A stretch of 10,736 bases of DNA from an uncultured Gemmataceae bacterium (GTDB lineage: Bacteria > Planctomycetota > Planctomycetia > Gemmatales > Gemmataceae): NCBI GenBank assembly GCA_937922175.1, contig CAKZUU010000282.1, positions 1-10,736 of the forward strand, written 5' to 3'. Under the pieces are notes generated by a model that was given only the letters and a program-made list of their open reading frames with translations, searched no databases and was not told where the DNA came from. Shown piece by piece: positions 1-6,762 of this stretch (positions are counted from its first letter, which is position 1; every line of letters begins with the position of its first letter). The translations under genes and the position numbers were made by a program.

Positions 1-1
1 G

Positions 2-439
2 AAGCGGCTGTCGCCGGCGCTGCAATATCCTGGTCACGCGCCGTTCGATGCCGTGTATTTCGACGTGGACGTGTATTTGGGGGCCTTGCTGGGCGACGAT
101 GTGGACCGAGCCGTGGACCATTTCCGAGCGAAGATTACGGCCGACGCCGACGGACCCGATCCTCTGAGCGCGGCGGTTGTCGTCAAGCTGCTGCTCCGAC
201 TGAATCGTCCGGCCGACGCCCTTCGCATCGCTCAGGAATTTCTCGCGATGGAAGATGAACGAGGGCTGCCTTGCCCCAGCCCCTTTGAGCTGGCGACTCA
301 GTTGGGCGATTATGCAGCCTTCGCCGAGACGGCTCGCCGACGACGTGACCCCGTGCATTATCTTGCCGGGCTGATCGCTGAGAAAACGAAGATGCCAACG
401 CCCGGCCGAGCACTGACCAATTCTCGGCCCAGTCGCTAG
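2..439 (+). CDS. 3' end of an unrecognised helical protein (partial)
   Basis: The frame is open from the left edge, so the first 145 visible residues are the C-terminal part of a longer protein. A GTG at 53 is only an internal codon, because the frame continues upstream of it with sensible residues (KRLSPALQYPGHAPFDAVYF). The visible part is soluble and largely helical in character. The stretch LLLRLNRPADALRIAQEFLAMEDE resembles a TPR/SEL1-like helical pair, and another helix-rich segment (ATQLGDYAAFAETARRRRD) follows. I see no catalytic motif, signal peptide or membrane segment in this part. I do not recognise the family. The gene ends in TAG at 437-439 and converges on the carotenoid operon with interleaved stop codons. 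GC-rich third positions and the good protein-like composition make it a real gene. Confidence 0.75.
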   Translation, partial: KRLSPALQYPGHAPFDAVYFDVDVYLGALLGDDVDRAVDHFRAKITADADGPDPLSAAVVVKLLLRLNRPADALRIAQEFLAMEDERGLPCPSPFELATQLGDYAAFAETARRRRDPVHYLAGLIAEKTKMPTPGRALTNSRPSR

Positions 440-1599
440 GTTCGGTTCGAGGAAAGGTCGGCGGGGCGCTGGGGGAGATCTTTGTAACTCCGGCCTCTCC
501 ATTCACGTTTCGCACCGAACAGCCAACCAACCAGGCTGACCCACTGGATGGTCAGCAACACGAACACGGCCAAAGGATGCAGAAAAACACTGATCCGGGA
601 TTGCCGGAAGCGCCACGCCATGACTCCGCGAACGGCCCACGACATCAACAGGGCTGACAGGCTCATCGCCCAGAGGATCGGTTGATGAAGCGTGACGAAC
701 AACAAACCCAACGGCAAGATTTGGCCGCCAAACAATACCACGGTCATTGGCAAGATGCGGCGAGGTTCACCAATTCCCTCGATGGCGTTCTTCGCTAATC
801 CTCTCCATGTTGCCCGGGTCCCGTGGTACATCCGACACTCGGCCAGAGGCGTCGCATCGACCACATCCGTGAGGAATCCACGGCGGCGGAAAGCGCGGGG
901 TAAGGTAATGCCGTCCATCAGCGAGTCCGAGATGGCGGCATGCCCGCCGGTCGTCCGGTAGGCTTCGCGGTCAGCCAGGAACAACTGGCCGCAACCCGCA
1001 GCATAAGCGGGGTGAGCGCTTCGCCGCATCCGGGAGATCGGTAGGAACCCGAGCAACATGAAGTGAATCAGCGGGATCAACAAGTGCTCGCCGATCGAGC
1101 CCGTTCGTTCACGAGGGAAGCCGCTCACCAACTTCGCCTGCGAACCGTCGAGCCCATCGCTGAGGGCGGCGAGGCAATCGGGAGTCAATCGCACGTCGGC
1201 GTCGAGGAACGCCAAGCGGTCGTAGACGGCGTGATCCGCACCCACCTGACACGCATGCTGTTTTCCACACCAGCCGGGAGGAAGGCTCGGCGCGGAGACC
1301 AGGCGCACCCGACCATCACCTTCGGACATCCGCCTTACCAGGTCCGCCGTCTCGTCGGTGGATTGGTCATCGACAACGACGATCTCCACTTGAAGCCCGC
1401 GGCTCGCCAACACCGATTGCACCGCCGGGACGATGTTCGCGGCTTCGTTTCGAGCGGGGATGATGACCGAGACGGGGGTTCGGCGTCGGCCGGTCTGGGC
1501 GATCGGCACGCGAAACAGCCGCAGATTGTTCAGGATCATCAGCGCAGGAACGGTCGCAAGGAGCATCGCGACGGCGGTGAGAAAAGTCAGGGCGTTCAT
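436..1599 (-). CDS. crtQ: Family 2 glycosyltransferase, CrtQ-like, membrane-bound
   Basis: This is a 387-residue inner-membrane glycosyltransferase, predicted to attach a sugar to the terminal carboxylate or hydroxyl of a C30 carotenoid, as CrtQ does in staphyloxanthin synthesis. The N-terminus has one membrane helix (about 4-24). A GT-A domain follows, with PVSVIIPARNEAANI (42-56), the nucleotide-binding VVVDDQSTDET (74-84) and the metal-binding DAD at 133-135. GCGQLF (202-207) and DSLMDG (225-230) fill the acceptor/catalytic region; the usual ED pair appears here as SD. Three hydrophobic segments follow between about 283 and 361, and the C-terminal W-R-G-R-S-Y (367-372) is typical of CrtQ/HpnB-like enzymes. 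Its ATG overlaps the acyltransferase stop by four bases (ATGA, 1599-1596), so it is the last gene of the operon. The sugar and acceptor cannot be told from sequence. HpnB-like hopanoid glycosyl transfer is the alternative, but the gene context favours carotenoid. Confidence 0.86.
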   Translation of the reverse strand: MNALTFLTAVAMLLATVPALMILNNLRLFRVPIAQTGRRRTPVSVIIPARNEAANIVPAVQSVLASRGLQVEIVVVDDQSTDETADLVRRMSEGDGRVRLVSAPSLPPGWCGKQHACQVGADHAVYDRLAFLDADVRLTPDCLAALSDGLDGSQAKLVSGFPRERTGSIGEHLLIPLIHFMLLGFLPISRMRRSAHPAYAAGCGQLFLADREAYRTTGGHAAISDSLMDGITLPRAFRRRGFLTDVVDATPLAECRMYHGTRATWRGLAKNAIEGIGEPRRILPMTVVLFGGQILPLGLLFVTLHQPILWAMSLSALLMSWAVRGVMAWRFRQSRISVFLHPLAVFVLLTIQWVSLVGWLFGAKREWRGRSYKDLPQRPADLSSNRT

Positions 1600-2423
1600 G
1601 GTAGCTCATCCGTGACAGGGCGCCCGGTGAACCAGCCGCGGAGGCGACGCCACCAATCATAGACACCGCCGGTCCCGGTGCCACCTCCCAAGAGCGTGTC
1701 AAACAAGGCTGGATTCCTCTGCTGCGAGTCTTGAGCGAGTTGGTCCTGCGTTTCCGACAGTGCCGTTGCGAGCCGCTGAGTCCACGCATCCGCGGAGACC
1801 CCAGCGACGATCGAGATGGGCTCGCCGAACGACACGAGCGCTTCGGGCAAGCGGGAATTCCAAAAACAATATTCAAACGCCAAGGGAATCACCGTGCCCT
1901 GACTCAGCCGAGCGCAAAGGTGGCCAACTCCGGGCCGCAACACCACCGGCCGGACGCGAACATCCGTCAGTTCCCCCTGGGCCGTGACGGCAAGGACGGC
2001 TTCAGCATGATGCAACACGGTCAGGGCCGTTTCCAGGAATGTCCGGGCTCCCCGAAGCGACTGCAAATCAATTCCGAATAATCCCAGCCGACGCATAAAC
2101 GGGAAGCGACGCAACGACTCGGCATCGATCGGCGCGAAGAGTTGGCGAGATGTGAAGCGATCGGCCAAGAGAAGGCCGAATAGCGGATCCCACCACGACG
2201 GATGATTCGTCACGAACAGGAGCGGACCATCAGGCATCGGTTGCGGCGGCCGACCGCGGCGAGCCACCCGAACGGCATGAAAATGCCGCCTCATATGTTT
2301 TCGCGTGTACCACGTAAACCATCGGCACAACCAAACGGAGCGAGTTGGTAGGATTTTGTCCCCCGGCATCCGATTCCGGGGACTGCGCTTAAACGGATTA
2401 CGGCGAGAATTCTCCGTGTTCAT
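1596..2423 (-). CDS. PlsC-type lysophospholipid acyltransferase family protein
   Basis: This 275-residue protein of the LPLAT/AGPAT fold probably acylates the sugar of the glycosylated carotenoid. That is the step done by the unrelated CrtO in staphylococci. Block I is N73-H-P-S-W-W-D79, the NHx4D catalytic motif, after a basic N-terminus with an aromatic helix (WLCRWFTWY, 31-39). A block II-like region, FGIDLQSLRGARTFLE, lies at 116-131. The usual block III FPEGTRS is replaced by AQGELTDVRVRP (148-159). Block IV is VIPLAFEYCFW (178-188), followed by FGEPI. The ATG at 2423 is chosen because it shares ATGA with the preceding small ORF, and the protein before the first motif then has a normal length. 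The frame stays open up to 2654, but that stretch overlaps crtP out of frame and looks like low-complexity basic shadow sequence. The stop overlaps the glycosyltransferase start. The fold is confident; the acceptor is inferred from the operon. Confidence 0.83.
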   Translation of the reverse strand: MNTENSRRNPFKRSPRNRMPGDKILPTRSVWLCRWFTWYTRKHMRRHFHAVRVARRGRPPQPMPDGPLLFVTNHPSWWDPLFGLLLADRFTSRQLFAPIDAESLRRFPFMRRLGLFGIDLQSLRGARTFLETALTVLHHAEAVLAVTAQGELTDVRVRPVVLRPGVGHLCARLSQGTVIPLAFEYCFWNSRLPEALVSFGEPISIVAGVSADAWTQRLATALSETQDQLAQDSQQRNPALFDTLLGGGTGTGGVYDWWRRLRGWFTGRPVTDELP

Positions 2424-2587
2424 GACTCGAGAGGAACGATCTGTTGTTGGCGGGCTGCCCCACTCGCTCTCATCCGAGACGGAACCGATTGCGCCCGCCG
2501 ATGAGCAGGGAGGCAGTGACGAACCAAGCCTTTGTCCGCGAGGCTGAAATCGGCCGTTGATTCCGCCCGGTCGCTGACGTCGCTCAT
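2420..2587 (-). CDS. Possible 55-residue small ORF linking crtP and the acyltransferase
   Basis: Between the crtP stop and the acyltransferase ATG lie about 160 bases that would otherwise be an unexplained gap. They contain one ORF whose ATG overlaps the crtP stop (ATGA, 2587-2584) and whose TGA overlaps the acyltransferase start (ATGA, 2423-2420). It thus obeys the junction rule of every other gene in the operon. The product starts MSDVSDRAESTADFSLADKG and ends in QQQIVPLES. It is hydrophilic and basic in its second half, has one Cys and no membrane segment, and resembles no family I know. The upstream Shine-Dalgarno signal is weak, and codon use is good in the first half but more mixed in the second. 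It may be a real small protein, or only a translated bridge that keeps ribosomes on the message. It could also be the remnant of a longer gene. Confidence 0.42.
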   Translation of the reverse strand: MSDVSDRAESTADFSLADKGLVRHCLPAHRRAQSVPSRMRASGAARQQQIVPLES

Positions 2588-4134
2588 GCCTGGGCCGCCA
2601 CGACGCGCGGCGAGGTGGCCTGACGGGCGTCCTGATCGAGGGCATCGGCGGCAATCCAGCCCGACATCAGCACCATCGGCATACCGGGTCCGGGATGAGC
2701 TGATCCGCCACACAAATACAAACCCGGCACGTCGGAGCGGCGATTTCCCGGTTTGAAAGCTCCCCAGAATTTGCCGTGGCTGGCCAGTCCGTAAATCGCT
2801 CCATTCAGGGGCCAATATCGTTCGTGGATGTCCTGCGGCGTCAAAGCCCGCTCGACGCGAATGTGCCGTTCCAGATTGGTCAGCTTCGCTGTTCGCGCGA
2901 GTTTGTCGAGGATGATTCGGCGATATTCGGAAAGCATCTTCGACCAATCGTGGTGGGGTCTCAAGTATGGCGTGTGCACCAAAACGTACAACGACTCCCC
3001 TCCCGATGGTGCCACTTCGGGCTCGGTCACCGCCGGGGCACACACGTAACAGGTCGGGTCAGGTGCCGGTTCGCCCTTGCGATAGATCCATTCAAACTCT
3101 TCCTCCGGGTCGCGAGAGAAAACGAAATTGTGATGACAGAGTTGCTCATAACGGCAATCCAGCCCCAGATACAAAACCACCCCCGAGCAAGCCGGCTCGT
3201 AACTGCGTCGGCGGAGGAAAGTCTCGGCAGCGTGCCCGCCGAGCAGTTCTCGGTAGGTGCGAACAGCGTCCATGTTGGAGACGACCGCGTCGAAATCATG
3301 AGCCTGGCCGTCGTCGGTGATGACGCCGGTGACTCGACCCCCCGAATCCGTTCGCAGCTGCTTGACACCGTGTCCGGGACGCAGGTCCACGTGAAGCTCC
3401 TGGGCACGTCGGACGAGAGCATCAGGGACGGCCCGGATTCCACCCCGGGGATAATGGATTCCCTCGGTGGTCTGCATGTGAGCGATGCCGCACAAGACTG
3501 CGGGTGAACGGTCCGGGGCGGATCCGACGTACTGTGTGAAGTGATCGACCATCTGGGCCACTTCAGGTTGCGGCAGGAAACGCCTTACCGTGCCAGCCAC
3601 CGAATGGCCCAGCCGCATCCCCAGCGCATCGCGGATCAGTCCCGGCGACGTTCGCGGCATGCGAAACGCGATCTCGGAGAAACGATCAATCGGCTGCCAG
3701 AAAAAAAAGGCATCCGAGATCCGATGCATTCGTTGGGCGAAACGCATGAATTGGCGATACCCGTCTCCCAAGCCGCGCTGCCAAGTCTCGCATCGCTGGG
3801 CCATTGACTCGACATTTTCGGTCAGATCGAGAACTCGGCCGCTGTCGAAAAAACAGCGCCATTGCGGATCGAGGCGGATCAGGTCGAGATAATCCTGCCG
3901 TCGAGCACCGGTGTCGGCAAAGATGCGATCCAGGACGGAAGGCAGGGTCAAGATTGTCGGTCCCAGATCAAACCGGTAGCCGTCGATCTCCCAGACCGCC
4001 GCTTTTCCGCCCAGCCACGCATTTTTTTCAAACAACGTGACACGATATCCCCGGCCCGCCAAGGTGCACGCGGCGGCCAATCCGCCGAGACCACCTCCGA
4101 CCACCGCCACGCATTGTACCGATCGGTCTGTCAC
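2584..4134 (-). CDS. crtP: CrtP-like C30 carotenoid oxidase/desaturase (FAD-dependent)
   Basis: This is a 516-residue flavoprotein of the phytoene desaturase superfamily, predicted to oxidise the terminal methyl group of diaponeurosporene or diapolycopene to an aldehyde. The N-terminal dinucleotide fold shows G13-G-G-L-G-G18 and the ribose-binding E36. It tracks staphylococcal CrtP better than CrtN: FDLGPTILTLP near the N-terminus, QWRCFF, then YVGSAPDRSPAVL, CSGVVLYLGL, HHNFVFSRD and LNGAIYG. The C-terminal FAD motif is GLYLCGGSAHPGPGMPMVLMSG. The start is taken as GTG 4134, which shares GTGA with the crtN stop and has GGGGAG (4146-4141) six bases upstream. A second in-frame GTG at 4152 would lie before that Shine-Dalgarno sequence. 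The stop overlaps the small ORF start. The family is sure; whether it is an oxidase (CrtP/CrtNb) or a second desaturase is inferred from motif similarity recalled from memory. Confidence 0.87.
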   Translation of the reverse strand: MTDRSVQCVAVVGGGLGGLAAACTLAGRGYRVTLFEKNAWLGGKAAVWEIDGYRFDLGPTILTLPSVLDRIFADTGARRQDYLDLIRLDPQWRCFFDSGRVLDLTENVESMAQRCETWQRGLGDGYRQFMRFAQRMHRISDAFFFWQPIDRFSEIAFRMPRTSPGLIRDALGMRLGHSVAGTVRRFLPQPEVAQMVDHFTQYVGSAPDRSPAVLCGIAHMQTTEGIHYPRGGIRAVPDALVRRAQELHVDLRPGHGVKQLRTDSGGRVTGVITDDGQAHDFDAVVSNMDAVRTYRELLGGHAAETFLRRRSYEPACSGVVLYLGLDCRYEQLCHHNFVFSRDPEEEFEWIYRKGEPAPDPTCYVCAPAVTEPEVAPSGGESLYVLVHTPYLRPHHDWSKMLSEYRRIILDKLARTAKLTNLERHIRVERALTPQDIHERYWPLNGAIYGLASHGKFWGAFKPGNRRSDVPGLYLCGGSAHPGPGMPMVLMSGWIAADALDQDARQATSPRVVAAQA

Positions 4135-5693
4135 GCTGATCTCCCCAGACACAGACGAGCCGACTCATGGACGGCGTGGCCATTAGGCGAAGGATCCAAC
4201 CATGAGGTCGCTTGGCCGTGATCCTCTAAAAGCAACCGACACGTAATTCGTGCCGACTCAAAAATGACGGGCAACCCGCTCCCGGGATGGGTCCCACCCC
4301 CCGTGAGGTATAACCCTTCTAACTCTTCAAAGCGATTGTGTGGTCGTCGGTGCAGCATCTGATCCAAGTTGTGGGTCAGGTTGAATGTTGCACCCAGGTG
4401 AATTTCATGCCCCACATCCCAATCCGCCGGAGTCACCACTTTCTCCACCACGATCCGCCGTTCCAGGTCGGGGATCCGCAGGCGCTCGCTCAACTGGCGA
4501 AGAACACGAAGGCGGAAACGGTGAGTCTCGCGGATCCAATCGACGTTCGGATGCTGGTGCGTCACCGGGACCAGAACATACAGCGTACTGTGACCCGGCG
4601 GAGCTAACTCCGGGTCCGTGATGCAGGCATTTTGCACATACAGCGCCGGATCCGACGACAGGCGGTGATTCACTTCGATGTCCGCGATGACTTGCTCGTA
4701 ATCTTGGGGCAAGTAGATCGTGTGGTGTCTCAGTTCTGGCAACTCTCCTCGCAGCCCCAGATACAGCATGAACGTGGAGCACGAAAACTTTTTCTGCGCG
4801 ATCCGAGCGTTGGACCATTTTCGGCGAAGATGGTCCGGGACCAATCGAGTCATGGCGCGGGCGAAGTCGGCATTGATGATGACCGCGTCGGCAACGACTT
4901 CTCCGTCGCCTGTCCGTACTCCCGTCACCCGGCGGCCTTGGTACAACAGCTGCTCGACCGGCTCATTCAGGCGGATCTCCGCTCCCAACTCGGTCGCGAT
5001 CTGCGCCATCGAGGCGGTCACGGCGGCACAGCCACCGACCGGATGATACACACCGAAATCGTGCTCCAGATACGAGAGGATCGTGAACAAACTGGGGCAC
5101 TTGAACGGAGACATGCCGAGGTATTTCGACTGAAAGGTGAACGCGAGTCGGACACGCGGATCGCGAAAGTAGCGTCGCAATTCGCCATCCACCGAATTCC
5201 AGGGTCGAAGCCAGGGCAGCAACCGCAGCACCGGCCAACGCAGCAAGTCGGACCAACCCCCAAAGGGCATTTGCAAGCAGGGGCGAAATCGGTTAAATTT
5301 GGCTCGATTCTCCGCCATGAATCGGACGTAGCCCGATGCGTCGGCCGGCGACAATCGAGCGATTTCACGCTCCATTCGCTCGACGTCGCTGGTGACGTCC
5401 AACGTCGATCCATCGCCGTACATCAAGCGATACATGGGGTCGAGACGGACTAGTTTCACCTCGTCCTCGAGGTCTCGGCCGACAGTGCGGAAGATCTCCT
5501 TCAGAATGCGGGGATAGAGGAAGAAGGTCGGACCAAGGTCGAAGCGGAAACCTTTCAGGAACAGGGAAGAAGTCCGTCCACCCGGTGTCGAAGCACGTTC
5601 GAACACTTGCACATCGCAGCCGGCGCGAGCCAGAATCAGGGCGGCAGCCAGACCGCCCGGCCCCGCACCGACGATCGCTACCCTCAAGCTCAT
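4131..5693 (-). CDS. crtN: CrtN-like C30 carotenoid desaturase (FAD-dependent)
   Basis: This 520-residue phytoene desaturase-type flavoprotein is predicted to introduce double bonds into squalene or dehydrosqualene, making the yellow/orange C30 chromophore. The Rossmann motif is G9-A-G-P-G-G14 with E32 at the end of the second strand, followed by PGGRTSS and FRFDLGPTFFLYP. The middle contains FTFQSKYLGMSPFKCPSL and YLEHDFGVYHPVGG, which is the CrtN/CrtI pattern of a long hydrophobic substrate tunnel. The C-terminus has GLYLTGGGTHPGSGLPV followed by a short tail. The ATG at 5693 is chosen because GGAGG (5705-5701) sits seven bases upstream and the ATG shares ATGA with the synthase stop. An in-frame start at 5738 would bury this ribosome site. 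It overlaps crtP by four bases. It is distinguished from crtP by the THPG motif and the lack of LNGAIYG. The number of desaturations cannot be predicted. Confidence 0.87.
   Translation of the reverse strand: MSLRVAIVGAGPGGLAAALILARAGCDVQVFERASTPGGRTSSLFLKGFRFDLGPTFFLYPRILKEIFRTVGRDLEDEVKLVRLDPMYRLMYGDGSTLDVTSDVERMEREIARLSPADASGYVRFMAENRAKFNRFRPCLQMPFGGWSDLLRWPVLRLLPWLRPWNSVDGELRRYFRDPRVRLAFTFQSKYLGMSPFKCPSLFTILSYLEHDFGVYHPVGGCAAVTASMAQIATELGAEIRLNEPVEQLLYQGRRVTGVRTGDGEVVADAVIINADFARAMTRLVPDHLRRKWSNARIAQKKFSCSTFMLYLGLRGELPELRHHTIYLPQDYEQVIADIEVNHRLSSDPALYVQNACITDPELAPPGHSTLYVLVPVTHQHPNVDWIRETHRFRLRVLRQLSERLRIPDLERRIVVEKVVTPADWDVGHEIHLGATFNLTHNLDQMLHRRPHNRFEELEGLYLTGGGTHPGSGLPVIFESARITCRLLLEDHGQATSWLDPSPNGHAVHESARLCLGRSA
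4141..4146 (-). promoter_or_regulatory. Ribosome binding site deciding the crtP start
   Basis: GGGGAG on the minus strand is six bases before the GTG at 4134, within the last codons of crtN. It supports GTG 4134 (GTGA overlap) over the GTG at 4152. Confidence 0.6.
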
Positions 5694-6625
5694 GCCTTTT
5701 CCTCCGCGCAGGCCAGTCGCGCCACGCCAAGGCGACATCGGACACCGGCGGCGGCAGCGGCTCGCACCCCTTCGCCGATGCGGGCCACCTCGGCTCGGTT
5801 GATCTTCACTCCAGGTCCGTGCGTCTTCATTTTGTCCAGCGTTGCCTGCGCTAAGGCAATGGGCAGCAACGCGAATTCCACAATTCCCACCAGCGCCCCA
5901 CCGCGTTGCAACGCTTCGGCGTAGTCTTCCGCAGCCTGCAAGTCAGCCTCGGCCAATTCCCACAGACGCTCTGCCGACACCCCCTCGGGCAGGAAAAATC
6001 GCCGCTCTTGCGCGTCTGCCAACGAATCCCGGAGGATGTTGATCAATTGCAGCCCCTCACCGAATCGTGCCGCTCGGGAGCGCAAAGTCGTCGCTTCTGT
6101 CACCAGGTCGGGGCAGGCAAGCAAGAACAATTCGGTCAGCATCTCGCCCACGATGCCGGCCACTCCATAACAGTAGGCTTGCAACTCCTCGACGGTTCGC
6201 AGGATTAGCTCGCCACGCTGGGCCCCTAACTCCACGAATCGTGACATGGCGGACACCGTCCGAAGGCAGTGCTCACGGATCAACTCGCGCGAAGGCTCAC
6301 GAAGCTCCGACCAAGCCGCCAGGACAGTTCCAAACTCCCGAAGCAATTCCAAATAACCGTCATCCGCGATGGGAATGGCCTCCGCCCAGAGTCGGCCCCG
6401 CTCCCTCGCCTCGTCAACGTTGCCCCGATGGAGGATCGCTCGGAGGTCGGATAAGGATTGGAGTCGTTGCGCTCGACTCCATCGAGCCGCATCCTCCAAT
6501 GTGTCCGCCACTCGAAACAACAGATAAGCAATGGTAACTTCCGAACGAGTCGGTTCGGGGAGTTTTGGGATGGCCAATCCGAATGTCCGGCTGGTTCGCT
6601 GAAGGAGGTGGTCCAGTTGGTTCAT
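5690..6625 (-). CDS. Squalene/dehydrosqualene synthase-like head-to-head prenyltransferase
   Basis: This 311-residue trans-isoprenyl diphosphate synthase (head-to-head type) is predicted to condense two farnesyl diphosphates through presqualene diphosphate to a C30 product, the first committed step of the pathway. The N-terminus reads TSRTFGLAIPKLP (11-23). The first Asp-rich motif is D41-T-L-E-D45 and the second is N196-I-L-R-D-S-L-A-D204, both for Mg-diphosphate binding. YCYGVAGIVGE (151-161) carries the conserved catalytic Tyr. The wording V-A-D-T-L-E-D and Y-C-x-x-V-A-G-x-V-G recalls farnesyltransferase-type squalene synthases as much as CrtM/CrtB. Whether it makes squalene (NADPH-dependent) or dehydrosqualene cannot be decided here. 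No C-terminal membrane anchor is seen. The start at 6625 gives the usual family length; an in-frame ATG at 6673 would add 16 residues, and neither has a strong ribosome site. It is the first operon gene and overlaps crtN by ATGA. Confidence 0.86.
   Translation of the reverse strand: MNQLDHLLQRTSRTFGLAIPKLPEPTRSEVTIAYLLFRVADTLEDAARWSRAQRLQSLSDLRAILHRGNVDEARERGRLWAEAIPIADDGYLELLREFGTVLAAWSELREPSRELIREHCLRTVSAMSRFVELGAQRGELILRTVEELQAYCYGVAGIVGEMLTELFLLACPDLVTEATTLRSRAARFGEGLQLINILRDSLADAQERRFFLPEGVSAERLWELAEADLQAAEDYAEALQRGGALVGIVEFALLPIALAQATLDKMKTHGPGVKINRAEVARIGEGVRAAAAAGVRCRLGVARLACAEEKA
5701..5705 (-). promoter_or_regulatory. Ribosome binding site deciding the crtN start
   Basis: On the minus strand GGAGG lies seven bases before the ATG at 5693, inside the end of the synthase gene. 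It is the clearest Shine-Dalgarno sequence of the operon and excludes the longer in-frame start at 5738. Confidence 0.7.
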
Positions 6626-6710
6626 GACACATCGGCGGGCCTTGGGCAAAAAGCAAGCACGGACGAAGTCCACCGCGAACCACCCCGTCTTGCCACTATT
6701 AAGTTAGGCA

Positions 6711-6738
6711 CTTTTAGCCAATCATTTCCAATGAGCAA
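6711..6738 (-). promoter_or_regulatory. Possible promoter of the carotenoid operon
   Basis: The 137-base spacer between the DUF1499 gene and the synthase (6626-6762) is clearly AT-richer than its surroundings. On the minus strand TTGCTC (6738-6733), a 16-base spacer and TAAAAG (6716-6711) form a weak sigma70-like pair about 85 bases before the synthase ATG. The spacer holds two direct ATTGG boxes exactly ten bases apart (CCAAT on the plus strand at 6718-6722 and 6728-6732), which could bind a regulator. The match to consensus is only moderate, and the exact boxes are a guess. That some promoter lies in this spacer is more likely than this particular pair. I see no hairpin terminator for the DUF1499 gene here, so read-through is possible. 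Confidence 0.3.
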
Positions 6739-6762
6739 ATTATTTTTCCGTCCGTTTTTTGA

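Noticed and set aside
2424..2654. N-terminal extension of the acyltransferase up to an in-frame start at 2654.
   Set aside because: It overlaps crtP out of frame, is basic and low in complexity, and would break the ATGA junction at 2423.
4632..5453. Long open frame antisense to crtN (273 codons, plus strand).
   Set aside because: It mirrors the high-GC third positions of crtN, its product has no recognisable domain, and the opposite strand encodes a clear FAD enzyme.
2584..5693. crtN and crtP as a recent tandem duplication.
   Set aside because: They share only family motifs; the middle regions and C-terminal motifs (THPG versus AHPGPGMP) differ strongly, matching two old separate subfamilies.
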